A DNA stretch of 60,241 bases, taken from positions 1 through 60,241 of the forward strand of contig DIVD01000012.1 in NCBI GenBank assembly GCA_002423245.1. The letters are read 5' to 3'. This document shows, one piece after another, positions 1-8,704 of the stretch; the stretch's first letter is position 1; the number at the start of each line of letters is the position of its first letter. The translations under genes were made by a program, and so were the position numbers. The notes beneath the pieces were generated by a model, which was not told where the DNA came from, did no database searches, and was given only the letters and a program-made list of their open reading frames with translations. The stretch is from Rhodobacteraceae bacterium UBA6141 (GTDB taxonomy: Bacteria > Pseudomonadota > Alphaproteobacteria > Rhodobacterales > Rhodobacteraceae).

Positions 1-166
1 GCGGATCGCGGCCGTAGCCCAGCAGCTCCGAGTTCAGCAGCGGCTGCTCCGCGCCGAGCGAGGTGCTGGCGAAGGGCATGCGGGTGAAGCCGCTCGCGGG
101 CGGCGTTCCATAGGTCGTCTCGAACGCAAGCGCCATCTGCGCCCGCGCCCCCTGTGCTCGTGCCAT
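1..166 (-). CDS. Phage tail tube protein, N-terminal part (runs off window start)
   Basis: The first 55 codons are visible, starting MARAQGARAQMALAFETTYG. This N-terminus, with the ETTYGTPP and FASTSLG segments, resembles tail tube proteins of Rhodobacter-type siphophages. A GGAAAGGAC ribosome binding site precedes the ATG. It is the last gene seen in the leftward late operon, after the tail terminator gene, which is the usual position for the tube subunit. The remainder lies outside the window, so the full domain cannot be checked. Confidence 0.7.
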   Translation of the reverse strand, partial: MARAQGARAQMALAFETTYGTPPASGFTRMPFASTSLGAEQPLLNSELLGYGRDP

Positions 167-188
167 GGTTTTGTCCTTTCCGGTGATT

Positions 189-623
189 TCAGAGTAGGGG
201 ATCGGGGGTCGCGTAAGTGAGGACCACCGCTATGGTCGCGGCCTTGAAGCCTTCCGCGCCGTCGATGGCGATGTTGATGGGCGCTGGTGCCTCTCCGATG
301 GCGTAATCGCAGGCGCCGCCCAGCGTGCGGTCAAGGTCGAGGGCAGCGTGGATCGCCAGCTTCAGGCCGTCGAAAGCAGCCTCACGCGCATCCTCGGGGG
401 CCTCGACCAGCACGTCGATCTGGGCCCGGTGCTCGTAGACGTAGAGCGGTGGAGACATGAGCGCTTCCGGCGCTCCGGGGTCGCCGTCTCGGAGGATCAT
501 GATGCCCCCGGCTGGCACGCGCTCTGGAAGCACCGTGTTGCGGAGCAGTGTGGCCCCTGGTGGCAGCGTCGCCGCCAGCGCGACATACAGCGCCTGCAGG
601 ACGGTTTCGCTCTTGCTGGCCAT
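189..623 (-). CDS. Probable phage tail terminator / tail completion protein
   Basis: 144 residues starting MASKSETVLQALYVAL; the ATG overlaps the stop of the DUF6441 gene (ATGA). Size, a small alpha/beta composition, and position between a gp10-like gene and the tail tube gene fit a tail terminator, the ring that caps the tail tube and joins the neck. No diagnostic motif is visible, so the role rests mainly on gene order. A longer in-frame open stretch upstream is only a shadow of the DUF6441 gene and was not used for the start. Confidence 0.6.
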   Translation of the reverse strand: MASKSETVLQALYVALAATLPPGATLLRNTVLPERVPAGGIMILRDGDPGAPEALMSPPLYVYEHRAQIDVLVEAPEDAREAAFDGLKLAIHAALDLDRTLGGACDYAIGEAPAPINIAIDGAEGFKAATIAVVLTYATPDPLL

Positions 624-1252
624 CAGGGGCCTTCCTTCCATTTCGCGACGATCAGGCCCGGCACCCGGCTCGCCCACGCTTCTGCGTCGCGACCAAGGTC
701 GAGCCGCTTGCGCAGGTTCACCTGCGGGACGAGGATGAAGATCGGGACCGTTGCGGCCCCTCGACCTGTCTTGGAGCGGGATGCGACAGCGCGGCCCTTG
801 GTGTTCAGCCGACCTTCCGCCACCAGCAGGCTCGGGCCTGTTCTGCGGTAGACGAAGCGCAGCCGCAGGCCTGTGCGCCGCTCCCATCCGCCCGGCGTGA
901 TCCGCTTGTTTCCGATGCCCTTCGGGCCTGCAGCAGGCGTCGGTATTGCCAAGTAAAACCCGTTCCTGGAGCGGATCAGCGCGCCTTGATCAAACGCGCT
1001 GATCGGCTCGGGAGCGTTTGTCCAGACCATCGTCGCGGCGTTCAGCGAGTCCATCGCCTTCGGATAGACTTCCGAACGAACGGTGTTGGCCATCCGCGGT
1101 CCGAGCCCAGCGCCGACGATCTGCCCGCGCCATGCGTTTTTCAGGCCGCTCCCGGCAGCAGCCATCGCGCTGGACACCGCGCGCTCGCCTTCGGCTGTTA
1201 CCTCGCGCATCTGTTCGGCGAGATTGCCGACGATTCCAAGATCGATCCTCAC
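623..1252 (-). CDS. DUF6441 family phage protein
   Basis: 209 residues beginning MRIDLGIVGNLAEQMREVT, followed by the family-like stretch around residues 35-60 (SGLKNAWRGQIVGAGLGPRM). DUF6441 proteins are found in tail or neck gene clusters of alphaproteobacterial phages, in the place of HK97 gp10-like head-tail connectors. The start overlaps the end of the head-tail joining gene by 4 bases, which argues for translational coupling. The exact structural role is not known to me. Confidence 0.75.
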   Translation of the reverse strand: MRIDLGIVGNLAEQMREVTAEGERAVSSAMAAAGSGLKNAWRGQIVGAGLGPRMANTVRSEVYPKAMDSLNAATMVWTNAPEPISAFDQGALIRSRNGFYLAIPTPAAGPKGIGNKRITPGGWERRTGLRLRFVYRRTGPSLLVAEGRLNTKGRAVASRSKTGRGAATVPIFILVPQVNLRKRLDLGRDAEAWASRVPGLIVAKWKEGP

Positions 1253-1563
1253 AGCGGGCGCGCCTCCGCAGACCAGACGAGCCGCTCGCGGTCGCGAACC
1301 GGCTCGGATCGCAATTCGAAAACATCACCATCAATCTCGATCGTGTCGCCCTTCGCGAGCCCCGGCGCCTCCGCGACGCGCAGATCGAGGGTCATAGTGT
1401 CGGTGACGAACCGGCCGTCTCCAAAGTTGGCCGTCTGGTCAGGCGACTTCCTGATCGCACGCACGAGCATGCCGGGGCCTTCGCCGCCGCTTCGGTAAAG
1501 GGCGTCGACAGCCATGTTCGGGTCTTCGAACATGACGTCGATGGCGGCGGCGAAAGCGTTCAT
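1249..1563 (-). CDS. Phage head-tail joining protein (FII-like)
   Basis: 104 residues. The N-terminal half (MNAFAAAIDVMFEDPNMAVD) and the later GDTIEIDGDVFELRSEP strand match the small beta-barrel head-tail attachment proteins of the lambda gpFII type. These sit at the head vertex and receive the tail. Position directly after the DUF2190 and capsid genes supports this. The next gene overlaps by 4 bases. The family assignment is by pattern and position. Confidence 0.65.
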   Translation of the reverse strand: MNAFAAAIDVMFEDPNMAVDALYRSGGEGPGMLVRAIRKSPDQTANFGDGRFVTDTMTLDLRVAEAPGLAKGDTIEIDGDVFELRSEPVRDRERLVWSAEARPL

Positions 1564-1565
1564 GA

Positions 1566-1907
1566 TCAGGCTGCGGTCCCATTAAGACGGACCCGGCCGG
1601 TCGTCTCTCCGGCAGTTCCTCCGACCGCGGTTGCTGCGACGCCGATCAGGGTGTTGTCGGTCGCCACGGTGGTGCACCTGCCGGCAGTATCGTCCCAATA
1701 GACCTTCGCGCCGACAGTCCATGCCTGCGATGCCGCTTTCGGCAGGTCGTAGACGCCGGTGAGGTTGATCGTGCCCTCGGCGCCGAGGGCAATGTCGCCG
1801 GCCGCAACGCCGAAGATCGCGCCGGCAAGCACGCCGGATCCGGAGGTGATGGCCGCAACAGCGGCCGTGATGGCGAGCGTGTTGCCGCTCGATACGAAGT
1901 TTTTCAT
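1566..1907 (-). CDS. DUF2190 family capsid-associated protein
   Basis: 113 residues starting MKNFVSSGNTLAITAAVAAI. The low-complexity Gly/Ala/Thr-rich first half and the VYDLPKAASQAWTVGAKVYW segment are typical of DUF2190, which lies next to major capsid genes and is thought to decorate or stabilise the head. I chose the ATG at 1907 over an upstream in-frame start because the family begins with the lysine/asparagine-containing MKNF-type start. It lies just downstream of the capsid fusion. Confidence 0.8.
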   Translation of the reverse strand: MKNFVSSGNTLAITAAVAAITSGSGVLAGAIFGVAAGDIALGAEGTINLTGVYDLPKAASQAWTVGAKVYWDDTAGRCTTVATDNTLIGVAATAVGGTAGETTGRVRLNGTAA

Positions 1908-1982
1908 GGGGACTCTCCCGCTCAATGTGGCTGAATGTGAAGGAATGCCGGGCCCGGTGTCGGACCCGGCGTCAGTTCAGGC

Positions 1983-4037
1983 TCACGCCGGAGCCGCGCC
2001 CGCGTTCTTGAACATGCCGCGCCAGTCGATCGCCTTCGCAGCGAAGTCGTGCCGCGCCTTGATCTCCATGCCGTCGACCTCGAAGCCCATGCGGGTCTCG
2101 GTGAAGACGCCCTCCTGGCCGTCGAGGTAGGCGTATTCGACGGTGTCGATGCGCGACGGATCGGCAGCGAGGAACCACGGATCCTGCCCCGACGAGGGGA
2201 TGAGGCGTGGCTCCTCGATCACCTGCATGCGGCCCGCGTAGGGGTTCACATCGGCGGTGGTCGATGGCGTCGTCGCGGTCACCTGCTTGCGGGCCTCCAC
2301 CGACCGCTGACCGGGCGGCACGAGGATGTACTGCGGCAGGATGCTGATCCTGCGGCCCTCGATGCCGCTCTGCTGCGCGAACTTGCGGTAGGCTTCCGAG
2401 AGCGATGCCTCGCCAATCACGGCAGCGGTGCCGATGTTGCCATGGTCGGTATGGAACAACGTCGTGCCGTCTCCCATCGCCGGGTTCTGCATCAGGATCG
2501 CATAGACGATGTCCGATTCCAGATCGGCAGCCGAAGCACCGAACGCTGCCGGGACGCGGGTGAAGGCGTCCAGGTCGTCGTTGATCAGCGTCTGGCGCGT
2601 GATCGAGACGATCCGGCCATAGGTTGCCAGCGCGTAGACCTCCTTGGCCTCGCCGATGGTCCCATACTGGAACTCTCCGGATTCGAGCACCTTCGCAAGG
2701 TCGGGCGCGCCGCCCATCTGCGTGCGCTGCACCTGCCGGAAGTCGGTGATGGTCGCGCGCCGCGCCCACGCTGCAAAGGTGCGCGGCGTTCCGGCATAGG
2801 CCGCGCGCAGCGTCTTGTTCGCGACGTTCGCGAGGATCGCCGGGAAGTCGGCGGTCGAGTGGTAGCCGACCGAGGCGCGCGCCTGGAACGCGACACCGGC
2901 CAGCTCCATCTTCGACATGCCGCGCGTGCTGATGCCGCCGCGCTCGATGGCGTGACGCGCCATCTCGAGCAGCGACAGTCCGCGGAACTCACGCCCATTG
3001 GCGGTCAGCTGGTGCTGGCCCGGGTCGTGGCGGTGCATCATCGCCTCGGTCATCGCGTCGCGGTACTGCATGTCGCGCTCGCCGCTGCGGGCCTGCGCGG
3101 GCGCGGGCTCCGAAACGCGGCTGGCCGGATCGTTGTCCACCAGATGGTCGAGGACGCGGGCGCGCGCATGATCGAGCGAGACGCCGTCGCGGATCAGCTG
3201 ATCGCGGAAGGCGGCATCGAGCCCATGCCTGGAGCAGAGCGTTCCGATCTCGGCCACGCGGGCCCGCTCTTCGGCGCGGATCGCGTCCGCGTCGATGGTC
3301 GGCGCTTGCGCGGCGGCGGGCGCCTGGGTGGTTTGGGCGGCGCGGGTCTGCTGGCCCGTGTCGGTGCGGACGTCCGTCGTATCAACACCGGCCGCATTGG
3401 GGTTATCGTTGGGCATTACTGCCTCCTGTTGAGAAGCCGCCTGTGCGGCAGGTGTATCGCGCCGGATAACGACGCAGGAGTTGCGGTTCTCGCGGCCGGA
3501 TTGCTCCGAACGGATGGTCGCGCCGGGATCGGCGGGCATGGCGACCGCCGAAATCTCGAAGGGTTCCCAATCGACGGCGCGCCACAGTTCGCGGGCGCCT
3601 TCCGTCTTGGTGATCTCGTATCGGTGGACGCGATAGCCCACCGAGACCTTGTTGATGGTGCGTTCGAGGATGCGCTGGATCGCTGGCGCAGCGTCCTCGG
3701 CGCTGGTGAGCCGGATCTTGGCGGTGCCTTGCCCGTTCTCGACGCGGGCGGAGCCAGGAACGACCGAGCCGAGCACGTTGGCGACGCCGCCCCAGGTCTG
3801 GTGGCTGTCGAGGAAGGGCGCGCCGTCGTTCAGGCGGTCGATCCGGATCGAGTTGCCGTCGACCAGCAGCTCCTCGTCGTACTCGATCGCGTCGTCCCAT
3901 CCCTCCCAGCGAACGCGCTGGACGGTGGCTCCGGTCGTCCAGACGATATCGATGGTGCGCGCGGCATCGTTGATGGTGTCGGCGCGCACCATCGCTTCCC
4001 GCCCGATCAGGGGCAGGTCCAAGGTGTCTCTCGGCAT
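1983..4037 (-). CDS. Prohead protease / major capsid protein fusion
   Basis: 684 residues starting MPRDTLDLPL, with RBS GGAG eight bases upstream. Residues about 1-190 resemble the HK97-type prohead protease: a histidine in FLDSHQTWGG and a serine in INKVSVGYRV fit the catalytic His and Ser. A linker of roughly 130 residues rich in Ala, Gln, Pro and Thr follows. The C-terminal ~400 residues resemble Mu gpT-type capsid subunits, including TLFHTDHGNIG and the closing FTETRMGFEVDGMEIKARHD strand. Fusion puts protease, possible scaffold (linker region) and shell subunit in one chain, so self-cleavage would be needed to release the capsid. Portal stop is 4 bases upstream. Confidence 0.85.
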   Translation of the reverse strand: MPRDTLDLPLIGREAMVRADTINDAARTIDIVWTTGATVQRVRWEGWDDAIEYDEELLVDGNSIRIDRLNDGAPFLDSHQTWGGVANVLGSVVPGSARVENGQGTAKIRLTSAEDAAPAIQRILERTINKVSVGYRVHRYEITKTEGARELWRAVDWEPFEISAVAMPADPGATIRSEQSGRENRNSCVVIRRDTPAAQAASQQEAVMPNDNPNAAGVDTTDVRTDTGQQTRAAQTTQAPAAAQAPTIDADAIRAEERARVAEIGTLCSRHGLDAAFRDQLIRDGVSLDHARARVLDHLVDNDPASRVSEPAPAQARSGERDMQYRDAMTEAMMHRHDPGQHQLTANGREFRGLSLLEMARHAIERGGISTRGMSKMELAGVAFQARASVGYHSTADFPAILANVANKTLRAAYAGTPRTFAAWARRATITDFRQVQRTQMGGAPDLAKVLESGEFQYGTIGEAKEVYALATYGRIVSITRQTLINDDLDAFTRVPAAFGASAADLESDIVYAILMQNPAMGDGTTLFHTDHGNIGTAAVIGEASLSEAYRKFAQQSGIEGRRISILPQYILVPPGQRSVEARKQVTATTPSTTADVNPYAGRMQVIEEPRLIPSSGQDPWFLAADPSRIDTVEYAYLDGQEGVFTETRMGFEVDGMEIKARHDFAAKAIDWRGMFKNAGAAPA

Positions 4038-4041
4038 GTGG

Positions 4042-5571
4042 TTACTCCGCTGGTGGCTCGCGCGATGGCGCTGCGTTTGGATCGGCCGTCTGCACGAGGC
4101 CGGCCTTGGTGACCTTGCGAGGGTCGGCATCGTAGACGAGCCCGAGGTCGTCCATCTTCACGTTGAATTCGGCGGCTTCCTTGAGAATCTCGTCCGGATC
4201 GTAGCCGCGCCGCGCGATCTGCTGCGGTATCGTCGCGAAGCCGGAGCGGACCTCGAGCAGGTCTGCCTGCGCGTCCTGCAGCGGGTTCACGCTCTCGAAG
4301 CGCGTCGGGCCCCACTCGGCGATGATTTCGACGCCGCGCGGCAGGAGGCCCGCGTCCTGGGCGTATTCGATGAACCAGCGCCAGACCGGCTCGCAGAACA
4401 TCGGAATGACGGTCTGCCACTGGATCTGCTCGATCATGCGGCGGAACTCGTTCAGCCCGGCGCGCGTGCTCGAGAAGTTTGCCTGGGACATATCGCCTGT
4501 CATCAGCGCGTAAGGGACGCGGAAGCCGGCAGATATCAGGTGTTGCTGGCCGCGCAGCCACTCCCCGATGCCGCCGGTCGAGGACGGCTGGTTGAACTTG
4601 ATGTCCTTGCCGTTGCGCGCGTAGGCGATGAGTCCGGGTTCGAACTGCTCGACACGGTTGCCTTCGGCGTCCTCGACCGACGGCGCGATGCCCTGCTCGC
4701 TTTCCTCTGCTCCGAAGACGATGCCGACGAGGCATGCCTCGGTCTTCTTGCGAACAAGCTCGGCACGCTGCCAATCGTCCAGATCGCGTATGTGCCGCAT
4801 CGCGGGTGTGCCCCAGGGGACGCCACGCGACTGCACCCGCTGGCGTTCGAAGAGGTGGGCGACGCGATTGGCCGGGATCCGTTCGGATTCGAAGCGGCGG
4901 CCGAACACCGTGACGGTGCCGCCGGGGTGGTCCAGGAACAGCCAGTACGCCGCGCGCCGGCCCGTGCGGTCGTACTCGATGCCTTGCTCGATCCGGACGC
5001 CATCCTGCCGGTTGTCCATGCGCGCTGCATCCAGATGGTCCGCTTCCATCAGGTTGATCTGCACCGGCACCACACCTGCGGCGCTCTTCCGCTGCGGCAC
5101 GGCAATCGCGAAGACCTCGCCGCCCTCGATCATCTGGCGTACAGCGAGGTTCAGCAGCCCGTGAAAGTCGGTGTGGCCCTGTCTGTCGCAGTTGCGCGAC
5201 CAATTCTTCCAGAGAGCGTCGACGCGCTCGTTCAGCGCGGGATCACCCGTCGCGGCGCGCGGGCGGATGCCAGTGCCGACGATGTTGTTGACCAGCACCT
5301 GCACCGCCTGGGCGGCCATCGGGTTGTTGCGCACCAGGTCGCGCATCCGCTCGCGCAGGATCGGCCCAGCGCCCGCGATCTCGCTGTCGGCGGAGTTGCC
5401 CGTCACGCGCCAGCCTTCTGTTCCCCGCGCCTTCGACGCCGAGTCGTATCCGCGCTTCCGCTCGATGGCGTCCCGAGCGTAGAGCCGCCGCAGCGCCGCC
5501 TCTGGGGCGAACACCGCGACGGCTCTGTCGATCAGGCCGTAGCGCAGGGGAGGAGGAGTGCGCTTGGCCAT
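4042..5571 (-). CDS. Phage portal protein, lambda gpB family
   Basis: 509 residues. The N-terminal ERKRGYDSAS region, the MRDLVRNNPMAAQAVQVLVN helix (about residues 75-95) and the NNIVGTGIRP segment are hallmarks of lambda-type portals. The portal forms the dodecameric ring at one head vertex through which DNA enters and to which the tail attaches. Length fits the family (about 500). The start overlaps the stop of the gpW-like gene (ATGA). It lies between the joining protein and protease/capsid genes, as expected. Confidence 0.92.
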   Translation of the reverse strand: MAKRTPPPLRYGLIDRAVAVFAPEAALRRLYARDAIERKRGYDSASKARGTEGWRVTGNSADSEIAGAGPILRERMRDLVRNNPMAAQAVQVLVNNIVGTGIRPRAATGDPALNERVDALWKNWSRNCDRQGHTDFHGLLNLAVRQMIEGGEVFAIAVPQRKSAAGVVPVQINLMEADHLDAARMDNRQDGVRIEQGIEYDRTGRRAAYWLFLDHPGGTVTVFGRRFESERIPANRVAHLFERQRVQSRGVPWGTPAMRHIRDLDDWQRAELVRKKTEACLVGIVFGAEESEQGIAPSVEDAEGNRVEQFEPGLIAYARNGKDIKFNQPSSTGGIGEWLRGQQHLISAGFRVPYALMTGDMSQANFSSTRAGLNEFRRMIEQIQWQTVIPMFCEPVWRWFIEYAQDAGLLPRGVEIIAEWGPTRFESVNPLQDAQADLLEVRSGFATIPQQIARRGYDPDEILKEAAEFNVKMDDLGLVYDADPRKVTKAGLVQTADPNAAPSREPPAE

Positions 5572-5777
5572 CAGGACCTCCGGAAGCTGGCGAAGCCAGC
5601 GATTGGCAGTTTCTTCCCGACCTGCGCCGCGAGATCGGCCTCGATAGTGGCAATGATCTGGCGCATCTCGTTCAGCGAGCGGTACCTGGTGGTTTTGCCG
5701 TCGTAGCTGACCTCGGTCACGCCGGTGGCGTATGCGCGCTTGATCGCGTCGAGTTGCGCTTGTGTGAATCCAGCCAT
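5571..5777 (-). CDS. gpW-like phage head-tail joining protein
   Basis: 68 residues starting MAGFTQAQLDAIKRAYATGV, with YDGKTTRYRSLNEMRQIIAT in the middle. This matches the gpW family, small proteins needed to stabilise packaged heads before tail joining. Position between large terminase and portal is the lambda position (A-W-B). Start chosen at 5777 because it agrees with the family N-terminus and lies one base from the terminase stop. Confidence 0.85.
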   Translation of the reverse strand: MAGFTQAQLDAIKRAYATGVTEVSYDGKTTRYRSLNEMRQIIATIEADLAAQVGKKLPIAGFASFRRS

Positions 5778-5778
5778 G

Positions 5779-7764
5779 TCAGAACCACTTCCTGCCGCGC
5801 GATCCCATCCAATGGGACGAGCGCTGTTTCGATTTGGTCGGTTGCCGACGGCTCGGATCGCCCGCAGGTGGCGCGGCGTCCTCGCGGCCGACATTGATCT
5901 GTTCTTCCAACTGTTCCCAGCGGCGCTCGTCCCAGCGGTCGATCCCCATCAGCCACGCGGATGCGCGGGCATAGACACGGCAGTCGAGGGCCTCGTTGCG
6001 CTCGCGCATTTTCTTCCACTCGAGTTTCTGGAAGCCCTGCCTCGTCTTGACGCTCACCAGCTGCTCGGCCGTCAGCTGCTTTATCCACTCGGACGGCGTG
6101 CCCTTCGGAATGTGGATATACCCGGCAGGCCAGTCGCCACCGGCGGCGATGTCCTCTTCGGTCGGGGCGTTCAGCCGCAGGAAGCGGTAGGTCTCTGCCT
6201 TGAAGACAGCGCCAGCGACCTTCCAGAGTTGCACCCCGCGCCGCAGCTTCCGCCCTGCCTCCGTCGTCTCGACATATGTCGGCCCGTCCACTGGCGTCGA
6301 CCTGTCGAAGCCGGCGACGCCCTTGATCGCGATCACCTGGCCGCGGCCTGCGGCGCGCACCCAGGAATAGACCGCGTCGGTCGTCACGCCGTCTCCGGTG
6401 TCGATCGCCATTCTGGCCAGCGACATGGTGGCACCGCCCTCGTGTGGCCACGTGGTCGCCAGGAACTCGGTCAGGTCTGCCCAGACCTCCGATCGCGCGG
6501 TGTCTCCCTCGATGACGATGTGGTCCACCAGCCAGGACCTGAGGTTCCTGCCCCAGCCCCAGACGTCGATCTCGATGCGGTCTCGCTGCACGTCAGCGCC
6601 GCCAGTCAGGACCAGCACGCCCTCGGGCGCGTGGCCAAGCTGCCAGTTCTCCCGCCGCTCGTACATGCGCTGCCAGTCCGGCGCTTCGCCTGTCTCCTGC
6701 CACGTCTCGCCGAGCACAGTGTTCTTCAGCGTCTTCATGGCTGCGTCGTTGCCGGCCGCCTGTTCCGAGCTGCGGGCGATCTCCTCCCAGGACAGCCACC
6801 CGAGCGGCGAATAGAGGCCGCTGATGTGGAAGCCGACCACGCCCGCCGCCTGCGCGTTCGCCATCGTCTCCGGGTCTGCCGTTGGCATCCAGCAAGCGCC
6901 ATTCGCTTCGTCCATCATCGCGGTCTTGTGCCGCTCGGCGATGGGAGCATCGCAGTGCTCGCAGATGTATCGCGCCGTCTCCGGCCGCCCCTTGTCCCAG
7001 CGGAGGCGCTCGAACTTCAGCCATTGCAGGCCACCACAAGCCGGGCATGGCACGTGGTATCGCTGCTGATCGCTCATCTCGTATTCGCGCTCGATCCTGG
7101 ACAAGCCCTTGATCGTCGGCGTCGACGCGAGGAACACCTTGCTTCGGTGCCCGAAGCTGATCGTCCGGGCCTCTGCCAGCGCTATCGGGTCGCCTTCGCC
7201 GTCGAGGTCGCCAGGATATGCATCCACCTCGTCCAGGAAGACCCAGCGCGCGGGCATCGAGCGCAGGCCAACCGCGCTGTTCGCGCCGGTCAGGATCAAC
7301 TGCCCACCAGGGAATCGCTTCCCGAGGATCGTGTTGCCGCTGTCCCGCGAGCGCGACGGCATCACCAGCGCCCGCAGTTCCGGGCTTTCCTCGATCAGCG
7401 GGTCGATCCGCTGCTGTGAAAGGCGCTTCGCGAGATCGACCGTCGGCTGCACCGCGAGGAACGGGCCCGGAGCCCGGTGCATCGCGAACCCGATCCAGTT
7501 GTTGCCGGCCTCGGTCGCTCCGACCTGCGCCGCCTTCATGAACACCACGCGCTGCGCCGGGCTCGATGGCGAGAGCGCGTCCATGATCGCCCGCATGAAG
7601 GGCGTCCGCGACGTCCGGTATGGCCCGGCCTCCGATGCCGCCCGCGAGGACAGGATTCGGTGCCGATCCGCCCACTCCGAGACGGTCAGCGCTGGATCCG
7701 GAGCGAGCCCCGCCATCCATGCGCGGCGGATTTCGTCGGCGCCGTCGAAGTCAGTGATCGCCAT
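5779..7764 (-). CDS. Terminase large subunit, lambda gpA family
   Basis: 661 residues. The ATPase part has a Walker A-like AAQVGATE (about 78-85) and Walker B VFLDEVDAYP (D178, E179). A Cys-pair region (CPAC, then CEHC near residues 240-275) looks like the gpA zinc-ribbon element. The C-terminal half carries the nuclease fold, with acidic residues in GGADVQRDRIEIDVWGWG and MAIDTGDGV. It translocates DNA into the prohead and cuts it. The start overlaps a small upstream gene by 14 bases. Confidence 0.93.
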   Translation of the reverse strand: MAITDFDGADEIRRAWMAGLAPDPALTVSEWADRHRILSSRAASEAGPYRTSRTPFMRAIMDALSPSSPAQRVVFMKAAQVGATEAGNNWIGFAMHRAPGPFLAVQPTVDLAKRLSQQRIDPLIEESPELRALVMPSRSRDSGNTILGKRFPGGQLILTGANSAVGLRSMPARWVFLDEVDAYPGDLDGEGDPIALAEARTISFGHRSKVFLASTPTIKGLSRIEREYEMSDQQRYHVPCPACGGLQWLKFERLRWDKGRPETARYICEHCDAPIAERHKTAMMDEANGACWMPTADPETMANAQAAGVVGFHISGLYSPLGWLSWEEIARSSEQAAGNDAAMKTLKNTVLGETWQETGEAPDWQRMYERRENWQLGHAPEGVLVLTGGADVQRDRIEIDVWGWGRNLRSWLVDHIVIEGDTARSEVWADLTEFLATTWPHEGGATMSLARMAIDTGDGVTTDAVYSWVRAAGRGQVIAIKGVAGFDRSTPVDGPTYVETTEAGRKLRRGVQLWKVAGAVFKAETYRFLRLNAPTEEDIAAGGDWPAGYIHIPKGTPSEWIKQLTAEQLVSVKTRQGFQKLEWKKMRERNEALDCRVYARASAWLMGIDRWDERRWEQLEEQINVGREDAAPPAGDPSRRQPTKSKQRSSHWMGSRGRKWF

Positions 7765-7951
7765 GCACGGCTTCCTTCAACATCTGGCGACGCGCAGCTC
7801 GGATCGCGCACAGAACCGCTCCGCAGCCTTCCTCATCTGCGTCTCGCTGCTCGCGCGCCTTCGCTGCTGCCAGCTTCATCTTCATTCGCTCGATGAGGAT
7901 GGTGTGGCGCGCCCGCCGCCGCGCTTCTGCTCGCCAATCATCGCAGTTCAA
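7751..7951 (-). CDS. Small hypothetical phage protein between terminase subunits
   Basis: 66 residues, very basic and Arg/Ala-rich (MNCDDWRAEARRRARHTILI). It overlaps the small terminase gene at its start by 14 bases and the large terminase gene at its end by 14 bases. A tightly nested position in the late operon supports a real gene, and several helical small ORFs of this type occur at this place in related phages. No domain recognised. It could assist packaging, but that is a guess from location. Confidence 0.5.
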   Translation of the reverse strand: MNCDDWRAEARRRARHTILIERMKMKLAAAKAREQRDADEEGCGAVLCAIRAARRQMLKEAVHGDH

Positions 7952-8543
7952 TCTTCACCTCCGCCATATCGGCCAGATGCTGGCGCAGGAACTTGTCGAG
8001 GGCCTGCTCCATCTTGTGCGGGTCGACGCCGAGGTCTGCGGCCATGTTCGCGGCCACACGCGGAGGCCAGTTCAGCCATGCGTCCCGCTCTCGCCTCGCC
8101 AGGTCGAACACTGTGGTGGTCGCCTTGGCGCGATCGACAAGTTCGCCCTTCATCTTGGCGAGCTTCACCTTGGCGGTCTGGGCCTTCAGCACCTCGTTCG
8201 CCATGCGTGCGCGCAGGAACGAGACCTCTCCGCCGACGGCGCCAGGGTCTGGTTCGGCTCCGGCATCGCGCAGCGTCTCGCTGACGGCCTCGATGGCCGA
8301 GCGCGGCACCGGCTTCGTCGCCGCCGCCCGTGCGGTGCCCGCCGCCGTGGCAGCGCCCATCGCCCGGGCGTTCGGCCCGCGCTGCTTCGCCGGGTCCGTC
8401 TGTGCGTCCCACTGCCGATCCGCCTTGGCCGGGTCGATGGTGCCGTCGGCCTCTGTCGTAATCCGGCCGGTCGCGATGGCCTTGCCGACCGCTGTGTGGC
8501 TGACGCCGCGGTGGGTGGCGTATTGCCGGCGCGACAGTCCCAT
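7938..8543 (-). CDS. Terminase small subunit (Nu1-like)
   Basis: 201 residues from the ATG at 8543. The N-terminal helix-turn-helix (MGLSRRQYATHRGVSHTAVG) is the DNA-recognition part of Nu1-type small terminases that bind the packaging site. The C-terminal ~90 residues are helical and should contact the large subunit. I prefer 8543 to the in-frame ATG at 8594: GGAGG lies 10-11 bases upstream of it, it starts exactly at the HTH, and the duplicated upstream segment A ends exactly at this codon. Confidence 0.8.
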   Translation of the reverse strand: MGLSRRQYATHRGVSHTAVGKAIATGRITTEADGTIDPAKADRQWDAQTDPAKQRGPNARAMGAATAAGTARAAATKPVPRSAIEAVSETLRDAGAEPDPGAVGGEVSFLRARMANEVLKAQTAKVKLAKMKGELVDRAKATTTVFDLARRERDAWLNWPPRVAANMAADLGVDPHKMEQALDKFLRQHLADMAEVKIELR

Positions 8544-8702
8544 CCGACCCAGGCCCTCCTTCGACGCTCCCGTTTTCACGGGGCGTTCCCTCATAAAGCA
8601 ATGATATTGCTGCGATTTGCCTACGCTATAAGCGCGCGCAGAGCGATGGTGATTACACGAAGCGACGCACCCAGCGACGCATCAGCCACGGAGACCAAGC
8701 CA
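8541..8702. repeat. Repeat A, copy 1: divergent promoter/RBS segment
   Basis: A 162-bp segment running from the start codon of the small terminase (8541-8543) to just before the start codon of the first rightward gene. It recurs at 9240-9401 with 7 mismatches and no indels. It holds a perfect 15-bp palindrome (AGCAATGATATTGCT, 8597-8611), an adjacent TATAAG (8627-8632) and a GGAGACC ribosome binding site on the plus strand, plus GGAGG on the minus strand. The natural reading is a divergent promoter with an operator. Confidence 0.85.
8597..8611. promoter_or_regulatory. Palindromic operator-like site in repeat A, copy 1
   Basis: AGCAATGATATTGCT is a perfect 6-bp inverted repeat with a 3-bp spacer, between divergent small-terminase and rightward-island genes. 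It is kept unchanged in copy 2 (9296-9310). A dimeric repressor site is the simplest reading; no bound protein can be named. Confidence 0.5.
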
Positions 8703-8704
8703 TC

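Noticed and set aside
1..7764. Gene transfer agent cluster
   Set aside because: The cluster has a lambda-type terminase, a protease/capsid fusion, an integrase and a replication gene, so it is a prophage and not the Rhodobacter gene transfer agent.
8541..8594. Upstream start of the small terminase at 8594
   Set aside because: The ATG at 8543 has the better RBS and begins exactly at the HTH and at the edge of repeat A.
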